A stretch of 20,508 bases of DNA from NCBI GenBank assembly GCA_026770615.1, contig MU631587.1, positions 101,140-121,647 of the forward strand. The letters run 5' to 3'. This DNA comes from Pavlovales sp. CCMP2436 (lineage: Eukaryota; Haptophyta; Pavlovophyceae; Pavlovales). Made by a program: the position numbers and the translations under genes. A model generated the notes under the pieces. That model ran no database searches, was not told the origin of the DNA, and saw only the letters and a list, made by a program, of their open reading frames with translations. Below, in pieces: positions 1 to 8,137 of this stretch; within the stretch, counting starts at the first letter, position 1; each line of letters begins with the position of its first letter.

Positions 1-21
1 CCCCTCCCCCCCCACACACAG

Positions 22-230
22 GCGTCTTTATGCTGGGGACTGTCGCCTTCTCCATCCTTGCGGCCAACTTCCTCTTCGCCTCGCTTATGGCGATCCTCGG
101 GCCGGAGGGGGACTTTGGCTCCCTGTCCGCGTCCCTGCGCCGCGCCCGCAACTGCCACAAGCCGGTGGAGGAAGGCGCGCTGGTCGGCGCTCGAGCGTCC
201 GGCTCATTAGGCCACTGCGCCACAAGCTGA
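22..230 (+). CDS. possible terminal exon of a host membrane-protein gene
   Basis: A pyrimidine-rich tract ending in CACACAG at 14-21 looks like a 3' splice site, and an open frame follows to a TGA at 228-230. The first 25 or so residues after the ATG at 30 are strongly hydrophobic (alternating A, L, F, I), like a membrane helix, followed by a basic and small-residue tail. It lies about 1.7 kb outside the viral terminal repeat and is more GC-rich than the viral genes, so it would belong to the host. No family is recognised, and it could be a chance open frame. Confidence 0.2.
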
Positions 231-363
231 GGTAAACCCTCCTATGTATGCCTGAGGCAGCCCACAAGCCCTACGCCTGATGAAACCCCGCTCGCCCAAG
301 GCAGCACCATCTCACCACCAGTCGTCACGACACTTGAATGCACAGAATTGCAGTTATGTGATA

Positions 364-701
364 TTTCGGCTTCCTCATCATCCACCACTTCAACCAGCTC
401 CCCACTTCGGCGTAGCGCGTAGGAGCCTGCGTCGGAGCGCTAAGATCAGCCTGACTTGAACTTGAAACGTACCATCAGCCCAAGCCCCCCTACATTAATA
501 TATTTGCTCGCGCACTGTCGGGTGGCCCCGCGTTGCGCAGCGACGCCAGCGCTTTGTTTTCGGCTTCCTCATCATCTACCACTTCTACCAGCTCCCCACT
601 TCGGCGTAGCGCGTAGGAGCCTGCGTCGGAGCGCTAAGATCAGCCTGACTTGAACTTGAAACGTACCGCCAGCCCGAACCCCCCTACATTAATATATTTG
701 C
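364..701. repeat. direct repeat pair of about 144 bp in the left flank
   Basis: The stretch 364-507 recurs at 558-701 with a constant offset of 194 and only a few substitutions; both copies end in CTACATTAATATATTTGC. The two are separated by a unique 50-nt spacer. Short open frames here do not look like proteins. This is probably host or degenerate mobile-element DNA, and I see no gene in it. Confidence 0.85.
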
Positions 702-1070
702 ACTGGAGGCAATTTCCGTGAAGTGGGCTTGGAGGGGGGGCCCAACCTCCGTGCGGTGGCCAAAGTTTTCCGTGAAGCGGTATGTAGGGGAGTCACCCAA
801 CCTAAATTTCTTCCAATCGGTCGGGTAGGAGGGTGACCGGAAACTAAAATTCCAGAATTACCCAGCAAATGAACTAGGGGCGGGGCTTTCAAATGACGCG
901 CGTATTACTATCTAATTGCGGTTACAGTAAATATAGCAAAAGTTGGAAGAGATATACTTATATAGAATAATCAAAACAAAATAGACTGTTCCCTTGTTGG
1001 TCCGAGTAACTAGTTACTAGCGTCAACTATATTTATTAAGAATATTCAATATATATTATATTAACATTGC
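702..1070. other. gene-free flank
   Basis: I see no supportable gene. The first part repeats the theme TTCCGTGAAG at about 715 and 768, and the part after about 890 is AT-rich with many short A/T runs and TATATA stretches. Confidence 0.5.
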
Positions 1071-1075
1071 AATGT

Positions 1076-1276
1076 GCGACGCAGCGCTCAGACCAGCACA
1101 ACATTCAGAACAGTCAGACGCCAGCTTGAATCCCTATCATAAATATAACACGCGTGTGGCGGCCAAGCCAGCGCAGCCGACTAAGGCACGCAGCAGGCAA
1201 TGGGCGACGCAGCGCTCAGAACAGCACAACATTCAGAACAGTCAGACGCCAGCTTGAATCCCTATCATAAATATAA
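1076..1276. repeat. direct repeats of about 73 bp
   Basis: The segment starting GCGACGCAGCGCTCAGA at 1076 and running to the AATATAA near 1148 is repeated from about 1204 to 1276 with one or two substitutions. The second copy is also the left arm of a larger foldback structure. Confidence 0.8.
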
Positions 1277-1473
1277 TCTATTCCGCTCGAGACCCCTTAT
1301 CGTCGTCGGTTCATAACGACGTCACTACTCCGGAGAGTGAATTGGCATAATTATTATATTAACTTACTGCGATGAGGATATTCAAGCTGGCGTCTGACTG
1401 TCCTGAAAGTTGTGCTGGTCTGAGCGCTGCGTCGCCCATTGCCTGCTGCGTACCTTTATAGTCGGTTGCGCTA
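1171..1473. repeat. foldback repeat, MITE-like
   Basis: The arm 1171-1259 is matched in inverted orientation by 1379-1473, for example GCAGCAGGCAATGGGCGAC on the left against its reverse complement at about 1430-1449. There are a few mismatches and a short insertion in the right arm. The loop is about 120 nt and holds no gene. Long arms with a short non-coding centre fit a non-autonomous DNA element or foldback repeat of the host genome. Target-site duplications were not resolved. Confidence 0.7.
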
Positions 1474-1674
1474 TACGGCTGACAGACAGTCTGCGTAATG
1501 AGTCACAACCCTACCGCACCCGCCGACACCGACAGTCACCGTACTGTTCAGAGTCTTACTCTTAATAGATCACTGGCCACCACCATAGAGAGCCGGGACA
1601 GGCTTTAATCGCCTACGGCGCCCTCCGAATTGTCAGAATCCATCAGATTGGGCGGTGGGTCTCTTGCGGGGCTA

Positions 1675-1900
1675 GGTCGATCTCGTTCGATCCTTAAGGT
1701 CGTGGTAGATCCCGGTAGATCGCGGTCAATTCTCGGTAGGTCTTGGTGGAATCTCGGTAGATCTCGATAGATCTTGGTCGATTCTCGGTGGATTCTCAGT
1801 AGATCGCGGTAGACCGAAGAAGAGGAGGGGGGGGGAGGGGCGGCCTATGTGGGTCTAGGTGGGTCTATGCAGGTCTAGGTGGGTCTAGGTGGGTCTAGGC
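1675..1900. repeat. degenerate minisatellites
   Basis: From about 1675 to 1817 the motif TCGGTAGATC and variants recur every 10-20 nt. After a G-rich stretch, the 10-mer GTGGGTCTAG repeats about five times in 1846-1900. No coding potential is seen. The block abuts the terminal repeat cluster of the viral element. Confidence 0.7.
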
Positions 1901-2336
1901 GGCGGCCACGAAGCAATTAGATTAAGCCTGTCCCGCCGCTCGCGAAGCACGAGTTTGGCATCGCGGGGCTGTGGCGCGCTTGTGTCGGCTGGCGGGGCTC
2001 GCTTGGCGTGGCCTACGGCGCGTGGTGCGCTTGTGGCGGCCACGAAGCAATTAGATTAAGCCTGTCCCTCCGCTCGCAAAGCACGAGTTTGGCTTCGCGG
2101 GGCTGTGGCGCGCTTGTGGCGGCTGGCGGGGCTCGCTTGGCGTGGCCTACGGCGCGTGGTGCGCTTGTGGCGCGCTTGTGGCGGCTGGCGGGGCTCGCTT
2201 GGCGAGGCCTACGGCGCGGTGGTGCGCTTGTGGCGGCCACGAAGCAATTTGATTAAGCCTGTCCCTCTGCTCGCGAAGCACGAGTTTGGCTTCGCGGGGC
2301 TGTGGCGCGCTTGTGGCGGGGGCTGTCACGGAGATA
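1901..2336. repeat. left terminal repeat block of the viral element
   Basis: Three tandem but unequal copies of a composite unit start at about 1902, 2036 and 2234. Each begins GCGGCCACGAAGCAATT and most continue into a GC-rich GGCGGGGCTCGCTTGGCG module. The 63 nt at 2174-2236 are exactly complementary to the last 63 nt of the window, which makes this the left terminal inverted repeat. The short open frames across it on both strands are artefacts of the GC-rich repeat. I infer that the outer boundary of the element is near 1901, but no target duplication is visible. Confidence 0.8.
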
Positions 2337-2342
2337 AATACC
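2332..2342 (+). promoter_or_regulatory. TATA-like box of the nuclease gene
   Basis: AGATAAATACC ends 26 nt before the ATG at 2369. It resembles the AATAAATATCTC box found 22 nt before two other genes of the element and has the same short spacing. Assigned by comparison within this window only. Confidence 0.45.
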
Positions 2343-2368
2343 GGGGTGGCTAACAAGAAATAGGACGG

Positions 2369-3040
2369 ATGATGAATGATTCAGTCGATCGCGCCACGCA
2401 AGTCGGGAGGGCACTCGCAAACGCAAACGTGAGCGGCAAACGGGTGAGCGGTATCTACATCATCTGGCCTGGATGGAGCAAGGTCCCGTTCGTGAAACTT
2501 GGGTTGACAACAAACATCTTTTCGAGGGCGATGAATGGTTACAGCCACTACATGCCGCACGCTGCACCTGGCAACTCCTTTGACTTGGTGGGATATCTGG
2601 TAGTCTCGCCATCGCTCGTTCGCGCCCGCGAGACACGTGTGCTCAACTTAGCTAGTGAGCAAAACGGATGGGGGACTCCACCTCGAGACAAAGAATGGCG
2701 ACGCTGGCTTGGAGCACCCGGAGACTTCCAGGCGGCGATCGCCCAGTTGCTGGCAGCCTTAAGAACAACAGTCGATGGATTATGGTACACGTTCGAGCGA
2801 GGAACCGGACGAATACTGAAGAAGGGTGGCTCGAACACATCACTCAACCAGGATTCGGTGTTACCGTTTATTCCAAATGTGCTCACCCGGAGTCTGTGGG
2901 GGCGCAACGTGCGTCAGGTTGAAAAAGTGCAGGTGATCGGACGCGGAGGTGGAGCCACTGTCGCCGGTGTTGATAATGGAACTACGCGGAGATTCAGAGA
3001 CGCTCGCATTCCCGAACCGCTATACCAGCTCTATGGTTAG
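2369..3040 (+). CDS. GIY-YIG-type nuclease (T5orf172/Mug113-like)
   Basis: A 223-residue protein with a divergent GIY-YIG nuclease fold in its first 100 residues. GIY is at residues 28-30. The second motif is VKLG at 42-45 in place of the classic YIG, followed by LTTN, Arg53, Tyr58 and a candidate metal-binding glutamate (Glu88 in RARETR). The K-L-G-x-T pattern is that of the T5orf172/Mug113 branch. The C-terminal half has no recognised domain. Members of this superfamily cut DNA and are common in mobile elements. Here it is the first gene inside the left terminal repeat, with a TATA-like box 26 nt upstream. No integrase was found in the element, so a role in DNA mobility is possible but inferred. 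A second ATG follows the first directly; either could serve. Confidence 0.75.
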   Translation: MMNDSVDRATQVGRALANANVSGKRVSGIYIIWPGWSKVPFVKLGLTTNIFSRAMNGYSHYMPHAAPGNSFDLVGYLVVSPSLVRARETRVLNLASEQNGWGTPPRDKEWRRWLGAPGDFQAAIAQLLAALRTTVDGLWYTFERGTGRILKKGGSNTSLNQDSVLPFIPNVLTRSLWGRNVRQVEKVQVIGRGGGATVAGVDNGTTRRFRDARIPEPLYQLYG

Positions 3041-3056
3041 GGTTAGGGTTAGGGTT
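3035..3056 (+). repeat. interstitial TTAGGG repeat
   Basis: Three and a half copies of GGTTAG in a row. The stop codon of the nuclease gene (TAG, 3038-3040) is the first repeat's TAG. TTAGGG is the telomere repeat of many eukaryotes (animals, fungi, several protist groups). The run is short, so chance or a repair-captured telomere fragment are both possible. Confidence 0.8.
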
Positions 3057-3120
3057 CAAAGTTCTAGGTGGAGCCCAAAAGTCTCGGTGGTCGCGTTTTG
3101 TGGAAATAATAATTTTCGGC

Positions 3121-3321
3121 ATGTATAACAATCAGATGTTGATCGAGAACCAACCACGTCGCTACGACATGAAGGTCCGCCCTCGCCTCGGATGCGGCCA
3201 GTCCAATGACTCGCAAGTGTATTTATGCCAGTCGTGCGAAGAGACGAAGAGTTCGGACGAGATGAACCACCGCCGCCGTAGAACCGGCCTGGTTACGGTC
3301 GCAACCATATGTTGCCTTTGA
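3121..3321 (+). CDS. possible small cysteine-containing protein
   Basis: An open frame of 66 residues from the ATG at 3121. It has a Cys-Gly followed about 11 residues later by a C-x-x-C pair, then a basic stretch (HRRRR), and could be a degenerate zinc-binding peptide. No convincing promoter box is seen, and it overlaps open frames on the other strand. Probably not a gene. Confidence 0.15.
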   Translation: MYNNQMLIENQPRRYDMKVRPRLGCGQSNDSQVYLCQSCEETKSSDEMNHRRRRTGLVTVATICCL

Positions 3322-3463
3322 TATCGCGAGCAAGTTAGAATAAGAGTAGCTCGCCACAAAATAACACACGATAGTAGTATCGGCATCGAGCAGGCGTTTG
3401 AGATGATTGATAATGCATGCGTCCGGTAGATCCAGCCAGACCCCGGATCCCTCGGATCCCTCG

Positions 3464-3553
3464 GATCCAGCCAGATCCCAGGATCCTTCAGAATCCTCGG
3501 TCGGCCAAGATCCAGCCAGATCCCAGGATCCTTCAGAATCCTCGGTCGGCCAG
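3464..3553. repeat. 45-bp tandem repeat upstream of the replication gene
   Basis: Two nearly perfect 45-bp units (3464-3508, 3509-3553), each rich in GATCC and CAGAATCC. They are preceded by three CCTCGGATCC-like 10-mers at about 3440-3468. The block lies 30 nt upstream of the TATA-like box of the replication gene. It could be a regulatory or replication element. Both strands are open across it, but the predicted peptide is only a repeat translation. Confidence 0.8.
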
Positions 3554-3580
3554 AAAAAGGGAGGGTGCGTTTTCCTGGCG

Positions 3581-3593
3581 AATAAATATCTCA
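3581..3593 (+). promoter_or_regulatory. early-type promoter box of the replication gene
   Basis: AATAAATATCTCA ends 22 nt before the ATG at 3616. The identical 13-mer lies 22 nt before the ATG at 8173. Similarity continues downstream (AGC then AGTA in both), which argues for a shared promoter and initiator rather than chance. Confidence 0.7.
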
Positions 3594-3615
3594 AGCCCTA
3601 GTACAGCTATCTGAG

Positions 3616-4365
3616 ATGGCCAGCCCTATCTCGAACGCCCAGAACGCCCAGAACGTACGGAACTCTCGCCTTGCCACCCGCGCTCGCCCCAGCGCTCGCT
3701 CCAGCCAGTCCCGCCTCGTTGGCCCTGCCCCCCCGGTGACCACTATGGTACCATATCGTGCGAGTGAGATCCAACTCTGTTCCAGGCGGTACAACCTCGG
3801 TGCAACTCGCAGGCGTAACATCAATATGCGCATCGGTGCTCTTAATGAAATTATTCTCGAAGTCTATGGTCTGGCGGTCGACATTCCGATAATTTTCCGC
3901 GGAAACCTTTATGAGGAACTGGGCGATCCGCCATCGATGCGTCGCATTCCCAACAGCGAATCAGGTTTCGAAAGGGTATATAACCGCATGATGCGCAGTG
4001 CAAAGAAGAATGAACACACAAAATCTATTCGCAATAACAAATACACGACTATGTTTGAGCATACCGATTACAGAGACCGTGGCATCAATTTGAATCATTT
4101 TGGTGCCCTTCGATATGTTGTTCAGCAGTCGACTAAAAAGAAACTGTGGGTTGTACCTGATCGTCAGAAATCCATATCACCGAGTCTGACAAGCGGAATA
4201 ACGTATGATGTTACCATTTCTACCGTGATGGTGAACGAATACGGTGGTGTGGTGGCCTTCGGATTCAGCCGCAAGGCACGTGTTAAGATCAACAAGCCAA
4301 AGGATCTCGAAAGCATAATTGATTTGCGGTACACAGCGGAAGATGAAAAACGTGACGATGATTAA
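3616..4365 (+). CDS. N-terminal part of the replication protein
   Basis: 249 residues starting with a Ser/Ala/Arg/Asn-rich basic tail (about 45 residues), then a globular region with no recognised family. It ends in an acidic stretch at a TAA (4363-4365). The next 578-residue frame follows in the same phase with no gap, and its first residues are again Lys/Asp/Glu-rich, so the charged linker appears to run through the stop. There is no ATG at the junction; the next in-frame ATG is at 4435. I infer this was the first domain of one large replication protein, now split by a nonsense codon. The alternative is a separate gene followed by one starting at 4435. The start is supported by the promoter box 22 nt upstream. 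Confidence 0.65.
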   Translation: MASPISNAQNAQNVRNSRLATRARPSARSSQSRLVGPAPPVTTMVPYRASEIQLCSRRYNLGATRRRNINMRIGALNEIILEVYGLAVDIPIIFRGNLYEELGDPPSMRRIPNSESGFERVYNRMMRSAKKNEHTKSIRNNKYTTMFEHTDYRDRGINLNHFGALRYVVQQSTKKKLWVVPDRQKSISPSLTSGITYDVTISTVMVNEYGGVVAFGFSRKARVKINKPKDLESIIDLRYTAEDEKRDDD

Positions 4366-6102
4366 GTGAAAAAAAGTAAAGAGGAAGATGATGCAAGAAC
4401 TAAAAATCTCCCCTCATCCCCCACGGATAGAACGATGTTCGCGGATAGAGACTGCCGAATTATATTTGAACAAGTTACAACTATTACATCGACCGGTGGT
4501 GCAAGCGCTTCGAATCTGAATATCGCCGATGCACCCACTGTCAATTGTCTGATAGCAAGATTCTACAGCCGCCTGGCACTAAAAAAAGATCAAATAGAGG
4601 AGGAGTTGAAACTTTTGCCGGTACAGCGTAAGGGGCGCTCCAGAGCCGGCGAGATTCGCGACGCCAAATCAGCCGAAGAAAGAACTCGTCTCAGCCGGGA
4701 GCTCAAAAATGTCACCAGGAGAGTCGATGATTTGCTTGTTTTGAATGAGCGGGTGCAGATTCAAGGTGGAATCAAGCACACAGATATACACATCATGAAG
4801 GAAATTATTCAGCTCTCTGGGGCCAACTCCCTGACGATCATTTCGACGCTGTACCCCAAATTCGGCTCTTACTTGCACGTAAAAAAACCAAATCCCATCA
4901 CGGGCAAAGTACACGGTGTGATTAAAACGCCTATAAAAATGCTTCTCACGACCCCTACGCACGTCGAAGCTTTCACTGAATCGACATTTGGTTTTATAAC
5001 AACTGATAGCGAAGTTGTCAAGCTAGATGTGGCTGAGATGACCGCTAAACACGAAGAGCTCCAGCAGACTGACACTACTCTAATAACCTACCCGAGCATT
5101 AGCTATAGCTGCCCGCAACGGATTCTACGCGGAGATGGAACGGTGTACGCCCTCCAGACACCATTTAATCTGTGGTCCGATGAGGTGTGGAAACCACAAA
5201 TTAAAAGAGCAACAATGAACTCTGCAGAAATAGGCCCAGATGTGTTCTGTGCATGCATACAAGCGGTTCTTCTCACGGGTCGTTGTCGCTTTGAGTTGTA
5301 TGATTCCTTCCCCCGCGGCGAACAAGAAGAGAAAGAGGTCGAGCTAGAGGGGGAAGATGTAGCACTACGACAGAAGAAGCCGCGTGTACTAGCCGATGAT
5401 ATCATCAACGTTGATCAATCGAAAGCTTATACTCGGGCGTTCGATCCTTTCATGACCCCCTTTCTCGCCAAACCCGGTTGCTGCATTGGTAAAATCAGCG
5501 AAGTGTTTACTTTGTCGAGCCATGATGAGATGAGAGACATGCTCTCGCAAAAAATTGAAGGTCTTTTGGCCATTAACACCCTCACAGTCGACTTCACAAC
5601 GGTATGCTCAGAAAAAATAATAGAATACCTACTGAGCGTAACCCCCGATCTCAATGTGGATTATATTACAGCCGACAAAATACACGAAACACTGACAAAC
5701 GTCTACACTACCAAGATTGCTCGAAGCTACGAAGTCGACGATCGGGGTTTTTATAAGCTCCAGGCACCCGCAGTCCCCAAGATTCTGACATTCCCAGAGG
5801 CACGATTTTGGTTGATGTGCGGTGTTACATTTGAGGCACATCTGGCCACGGTTTCCTTCGATAGCGTACCAATTTCATGGGACGAAACATCTCATACAAA
5901 GGAAAATGGAATTCGTCATTACGCCAAGGCAGTGGGGATCGGGATGAGTACAAGCCTTAGCACCCGCTTTCACATGCGTGGTTCAGAGGTACAAGCTCAG
6001 CAATATTTCGCATTGGCTCTCGAAGACCCAAACCTCGATGAAACCAGAGTTCACATACGAACGCTCGGAGAACACACAATCGAGATAGAACACCCGCTCT
6101 GA
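4366..6102 (+). CDS. divergent DNA polymerase (family B-like), first part
   Basis: An open frame of 578 codons ending at TGA 6100-6102. A charged, coiled segment lies at residues about 80-125. The best polymerase signal is a motif-A-like D-Q-S-K-A-Y-T at about residue 350 (nt 5413), preceded by hydrophobic residues as in the D-x-x-S-L-Y-P motif of protein-primed B-family polymerases. A motif-B-like K-A-V-G-I-G is near residue 521. The motif-C-like T-D-G lies beyond the TGA, in the same frame, at about nt 6205-6213. Between the TGA and motif C the frame reads like the helix that normally sits between motifs B and C. The TGA therefore cuts one polymerase domain in two. GTG at 4366 is the first codon of the frame; ATG 4435 is the first ATG. 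The polymerase call is moderate because the motifs are divergent. Confidence 0.55.
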   Translation: MKKSKEEDDARTKNLPSSPTDRTMFADRDCRIIFEQVTTITSTGGASASNLNIADAPTVNCLIARFYSRLALKKDQIEEELKLLPVQRKGRSRAGEIRDAKSAEERTRLSRELKNVTRRVDDLLVLNERVQIQGGIKHTDIHIMKEIIQLSGANSLTIISTLYPKFGSYLHVKKPNPITGKVHGVIKTPIKMLLTTPTHVEAFTESTFGFITTDSEVVKLDVAEMTAKHEELQQTDTTLITYPSISYSCPQRILRGDGTVYALQTPFNLWSDEVWKPQIKRATMNSAEIGPDVFCACIQAVLLTGRCRFELYDSFPRGEQEEKEVELEGEDVALRQKKPRVLADDIINVDQSKAYTRAFDPFMTPFLAKPGCCIGKISEVFTLSSHDEMRDMLSQKIEGLLAINTLTVDFTTVCSEKIIEYLLSVTPDLNVDYITADKIHETLTNVYTTKIARSYEVDDRGFYKLQAPAVPKILTFPEARFWLMCGVTFEAHLATVSFDSVPISWDETSHTKENGIRHYAKAVGIGMSTSLSTRFHMRGSEVQAQQYFALALEDPNLDETRVHIRTLGEHTIEIEHPL

Positions 6103-7302
6103 GGAGTCAACACAACAGCTCATGTTTCTGCATATATCACTGCTTGCCAGCGGGTGCAGGCCGTGTGCCAGGCATTCGTTCTTCCTGCATGTCTCGAGTT
6201 GGTAACGGATGGACTCTATTGCCTGATGGATCGAGCTCTCGACTATAACCGGCTTATGCTCCCAAAATTTATCATCAAAAGCTCCGGGTCCATGCCCGAC
6301 GTCGCAGCCACACCGACCCTGTCTAACCTGAAAGTCGACCACGTCAACCTCGTATTTCACCTACCAGACTACGAGAACAAAAACGGATATTACAAACCCC
6401 GGAACTACGAGCTTCTCGGCCCGCTTACAGCCGCATCAGGACTCCCAGCCATAATAACAGGCGCGGCCGGCTCAGGTAAAACCACCCTGATACTGGCTGC
6501 AGTGTTAGACGGGAGCCTGACCGATACAGTGTTTTGCTCGCCCACACACCTGCTTCGCCTGGACGCTTTGAAAAAGGGCTTCACACAGACAATGTGCCAC
6601 GCTCGACTGCTTGGCGGCCGAGTATTCACCGAAGAACCGACGCGTGACCTAAACAGACGCCCGCCAGCCAACCTCATCGTCGACGAAGCCACCATGCTGA
6701 CGCAGCAACAACGATTAAAAATAGAGAGCTTTTCTCGGGAATGGGGCGAGAGGCTGTTCTTCCTCGGCGACTACTGCCCGTTCACGAGCGTCCCGATGCA
6801 GTGCCAGCCAGTCGACAGCGCGAGCATGAATCTCGAAGGACTACGTCGCTACCACGTCGAGGGCGTGAAGCGCACAAGCGACCCGCTGCTCATGTCGATC
6901 CAGGAGGGACTACGATACGTAATAGCAAACACCGCTGGCGGCCTCTTCTTTGCTGGTGGATACGGCGGGGGGGCGGTTCCGGTCGACGCGGTCATAGAGG
7001 CACCCAAGTTCATCTGCGAAGCGATACCCGAGGAGCAGCACAGCTCGGTCTACAAGGTGTGCGAAGAGATGAGAAACGGTGACGTCATTCTCGCTGCTAC
7101 GCGCGTCTGCCCACACTGCGGCCAGTCGGCAATCGAGAAGTGTACCTGTATGACGGCAACGACGCTGGAAGATGTCAACTTTGCCAGCCTAGCCAAGCGA
7201 GAACTCTACGTGAAACGGCACACCAAGCTTAAGGGCGGCGGGGGCGATGGAGGGATCTATGGAGGAATCGATATAGGAATCGAGAGGGATCGATGGAGAT
7301 GA
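6103..7302 (+). CDS. polymerase C-terminal end fused to SF1 helicase (N-terminal half)
   Basis: In the same frame as the polymerase, directly after the TGA; the first ATG is at 6154, though the frame is open from 6103. It starts with the motif-C-like V-T-D-G-L-Y. A superfamily 1 helicase core of the RecD/Pif1/Dda kind follows: Walker A GAAGSGKTT (nt 6460-6486), Walker B LIVDEATML (about 6673-6699), and a motif-III-like L-F-F-L-G-D. A late segment, ILAATR, is followed by a Cys cluster (C-P-H-C and C-T-C) that could bind zinc. The frame ends in a Gly/Asp/Ile-rich linker at TGA 7300-7302, while the helicase C-terminal motifs continue in another frame. Polymerase and helicase look fused in one polypeptide that would unwind and copy the viral genome. 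Confidence 0.75.
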   Translation, partial: GVNTTAHVSAYITACQRVQAVCQAFVLPACLELVTDGLYCLMDRALDYNRLMLPKFIIKSSGSMPDVAATPTLSNLKVDHVNLVFHLPDYENKNGYYKPRNYELLGPLTAASGLPAIITGAAGSGKTTLILAAVLDGSLTDTVFCSPTHLLRLDALKKGFTQTMCHARLLGGRVFTEEPTRDLNRRPPANLIVDEATMLTQQQRLKIESFSREWGERLFFLGDYCPFTSVPMQCQPVDSASMNLEGLRRYHVEGVKRTSDPLLMSIQEGLRYVIANTAGGLFFAGGYGGGAVPVDAVIEAPKFICEAIPEEQHSSVYKVCEEMRNGDVILAATRVCPHCGQSAIEKCTCMTATTLEDVNFASLAKRELYVKRHTKLKGGGGDGGIYGGIDIGIERDRWR

Positions 7303-8089
7303 CGGGGAAGGGGTAGGGGAAAGAGAGGTCGACCTGGCGCCCCTTACAGCGTACAGCTCAGTGGCTCTCGCATATGCCCGTGAGCTGGCTACGAGCGACT
7401 TTGGTGGGGCTTCGTGTAGCGAGGTCGAGTGGAAATGCACAAAAACGATTCGCGGGACCGTGCTGGTCAATGGCACTCGCTTCCGAGCGGATAAGCTCGC
7501 ACCCACTTTCGGCGGTGTGGATCTCACAGCCCACATCGGAGTCGGTATCACTTTCTCGCCCACATCGACCATCCACAGCTACCAGGGCATCACGTTCGAA
7601 GGCGACAAGCTCTTCCTCGACATGAACATGATATGGGACGTTCGGATGCTCTACGTGGCAGTCAGTCGCGTTCGGTGCCTCGAGCAGCTCGCTATTGTTA
7701 CGAGTTCCAAGGAGACGCGATACATGGTTGAGGGTGTGGAACACAGAACGGAGAAGGCTCGGCAATTTGGGCTTGCTAGAGCAGCAGGGCAAGGAGCTAT
7801 AGAGGAGTACCCAGTAGGCGACGGCCGCTACATTGCCGATCTGGCCGTGTTTGATACTATCGATGAAGTCGGTGGAGTCGGGGGAAACCTGAAGCTGGTC
7901 AAGTTGGTCGAAGTCGTGGTTAGCAATCCACCAAGTCGAGAGAAATTGGAGTACTATGCGGAGCTCGGTGTTGAGTGCGTTGTCATCGATATGTCGCAAG
8001 GGCAAAGGGCCCAACCCCGCTCCAATTCGACACCGTGCCCCCCCTCGATGTTCGTGGACGACAGCGACTCGGATGAAGGCGAGGAGTGA
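7277..8089 (+). CDS. SF1 helicase C-terminal half plus CoiA-like nuclease domain
   Basis: This frame is open from 7277 (first usable start codon GTG at 7361) and is shifted by one base from the preceding helicase frame. The two overlap in a low-complexity Gly/Asp/Arg linker at 7277-7302, so a one-base indel is the simplest cause. It holds the UvrD_C_2-type motifs: S-T-I-H-S-Y-Q-G-I-T-F (motif V) and Y-V-A-V-S-R-V-R (motif VI, with the arginine finger). Further on, D at nt 7838 in I-A-D-L-A-V-F and E at nt 7910 in L-V-E-V-V-V-S, with a following P-P-S-R-E-K-L, resemble the PD-(D/E)XK core of CoiA-like nucleases, though the usual Lys/Gln after the Glu is Val. It ends with an acidic tail. Confidence 0.75.
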   Translation, partial: ESRGIDGDDGEGVGEREVDLAPLTAYSSVALAYARELATSDFGGASCSEVEWKCTKTIRGTVLVNGTRFRADKLAPTFGGVDLTAHIGVGITFSPTSTIHSYQGITFEGDKLFLDMNMIWDVRMLYVAVSRVRCLEQLAIVTSSKETRYMVEGVEHRTEKARQFGLARAAGQGAIEEYPVGDGRYIADLAVFDTIDEVGGVGGNLKLVKLVEVVVSNPPSREKLEYYAELGVECVVIDMSQGQRAQPRSNSTPCPPSMFVDDSDSDEGEE

Positions 8090-8137
8090 GGAGGGGGGGG
8101 TGGAGGAGGGGGAGGGGGATGCGTTAATGTCAGGTCA

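Noticed and set aside
2008..2356. Several 70-80 residue open frames on both strands in the terminal repeat
   Set aside because: They are translations of GC-rich tandem repeats, have repeated peptides and no promoter box.
3407..3614. Frames with repeated Asp-Pro-Ser peptides upstream of the replication gene
   Set aside because: All frames are open through the 45-bp repeat, so the open reading is a by-product of the repeat.
7358..8014. A 218-residue minus-strand frame
   Set aside because: Opposite the helicase C-terminal motifs; long only because of codon bias on the coding strand.
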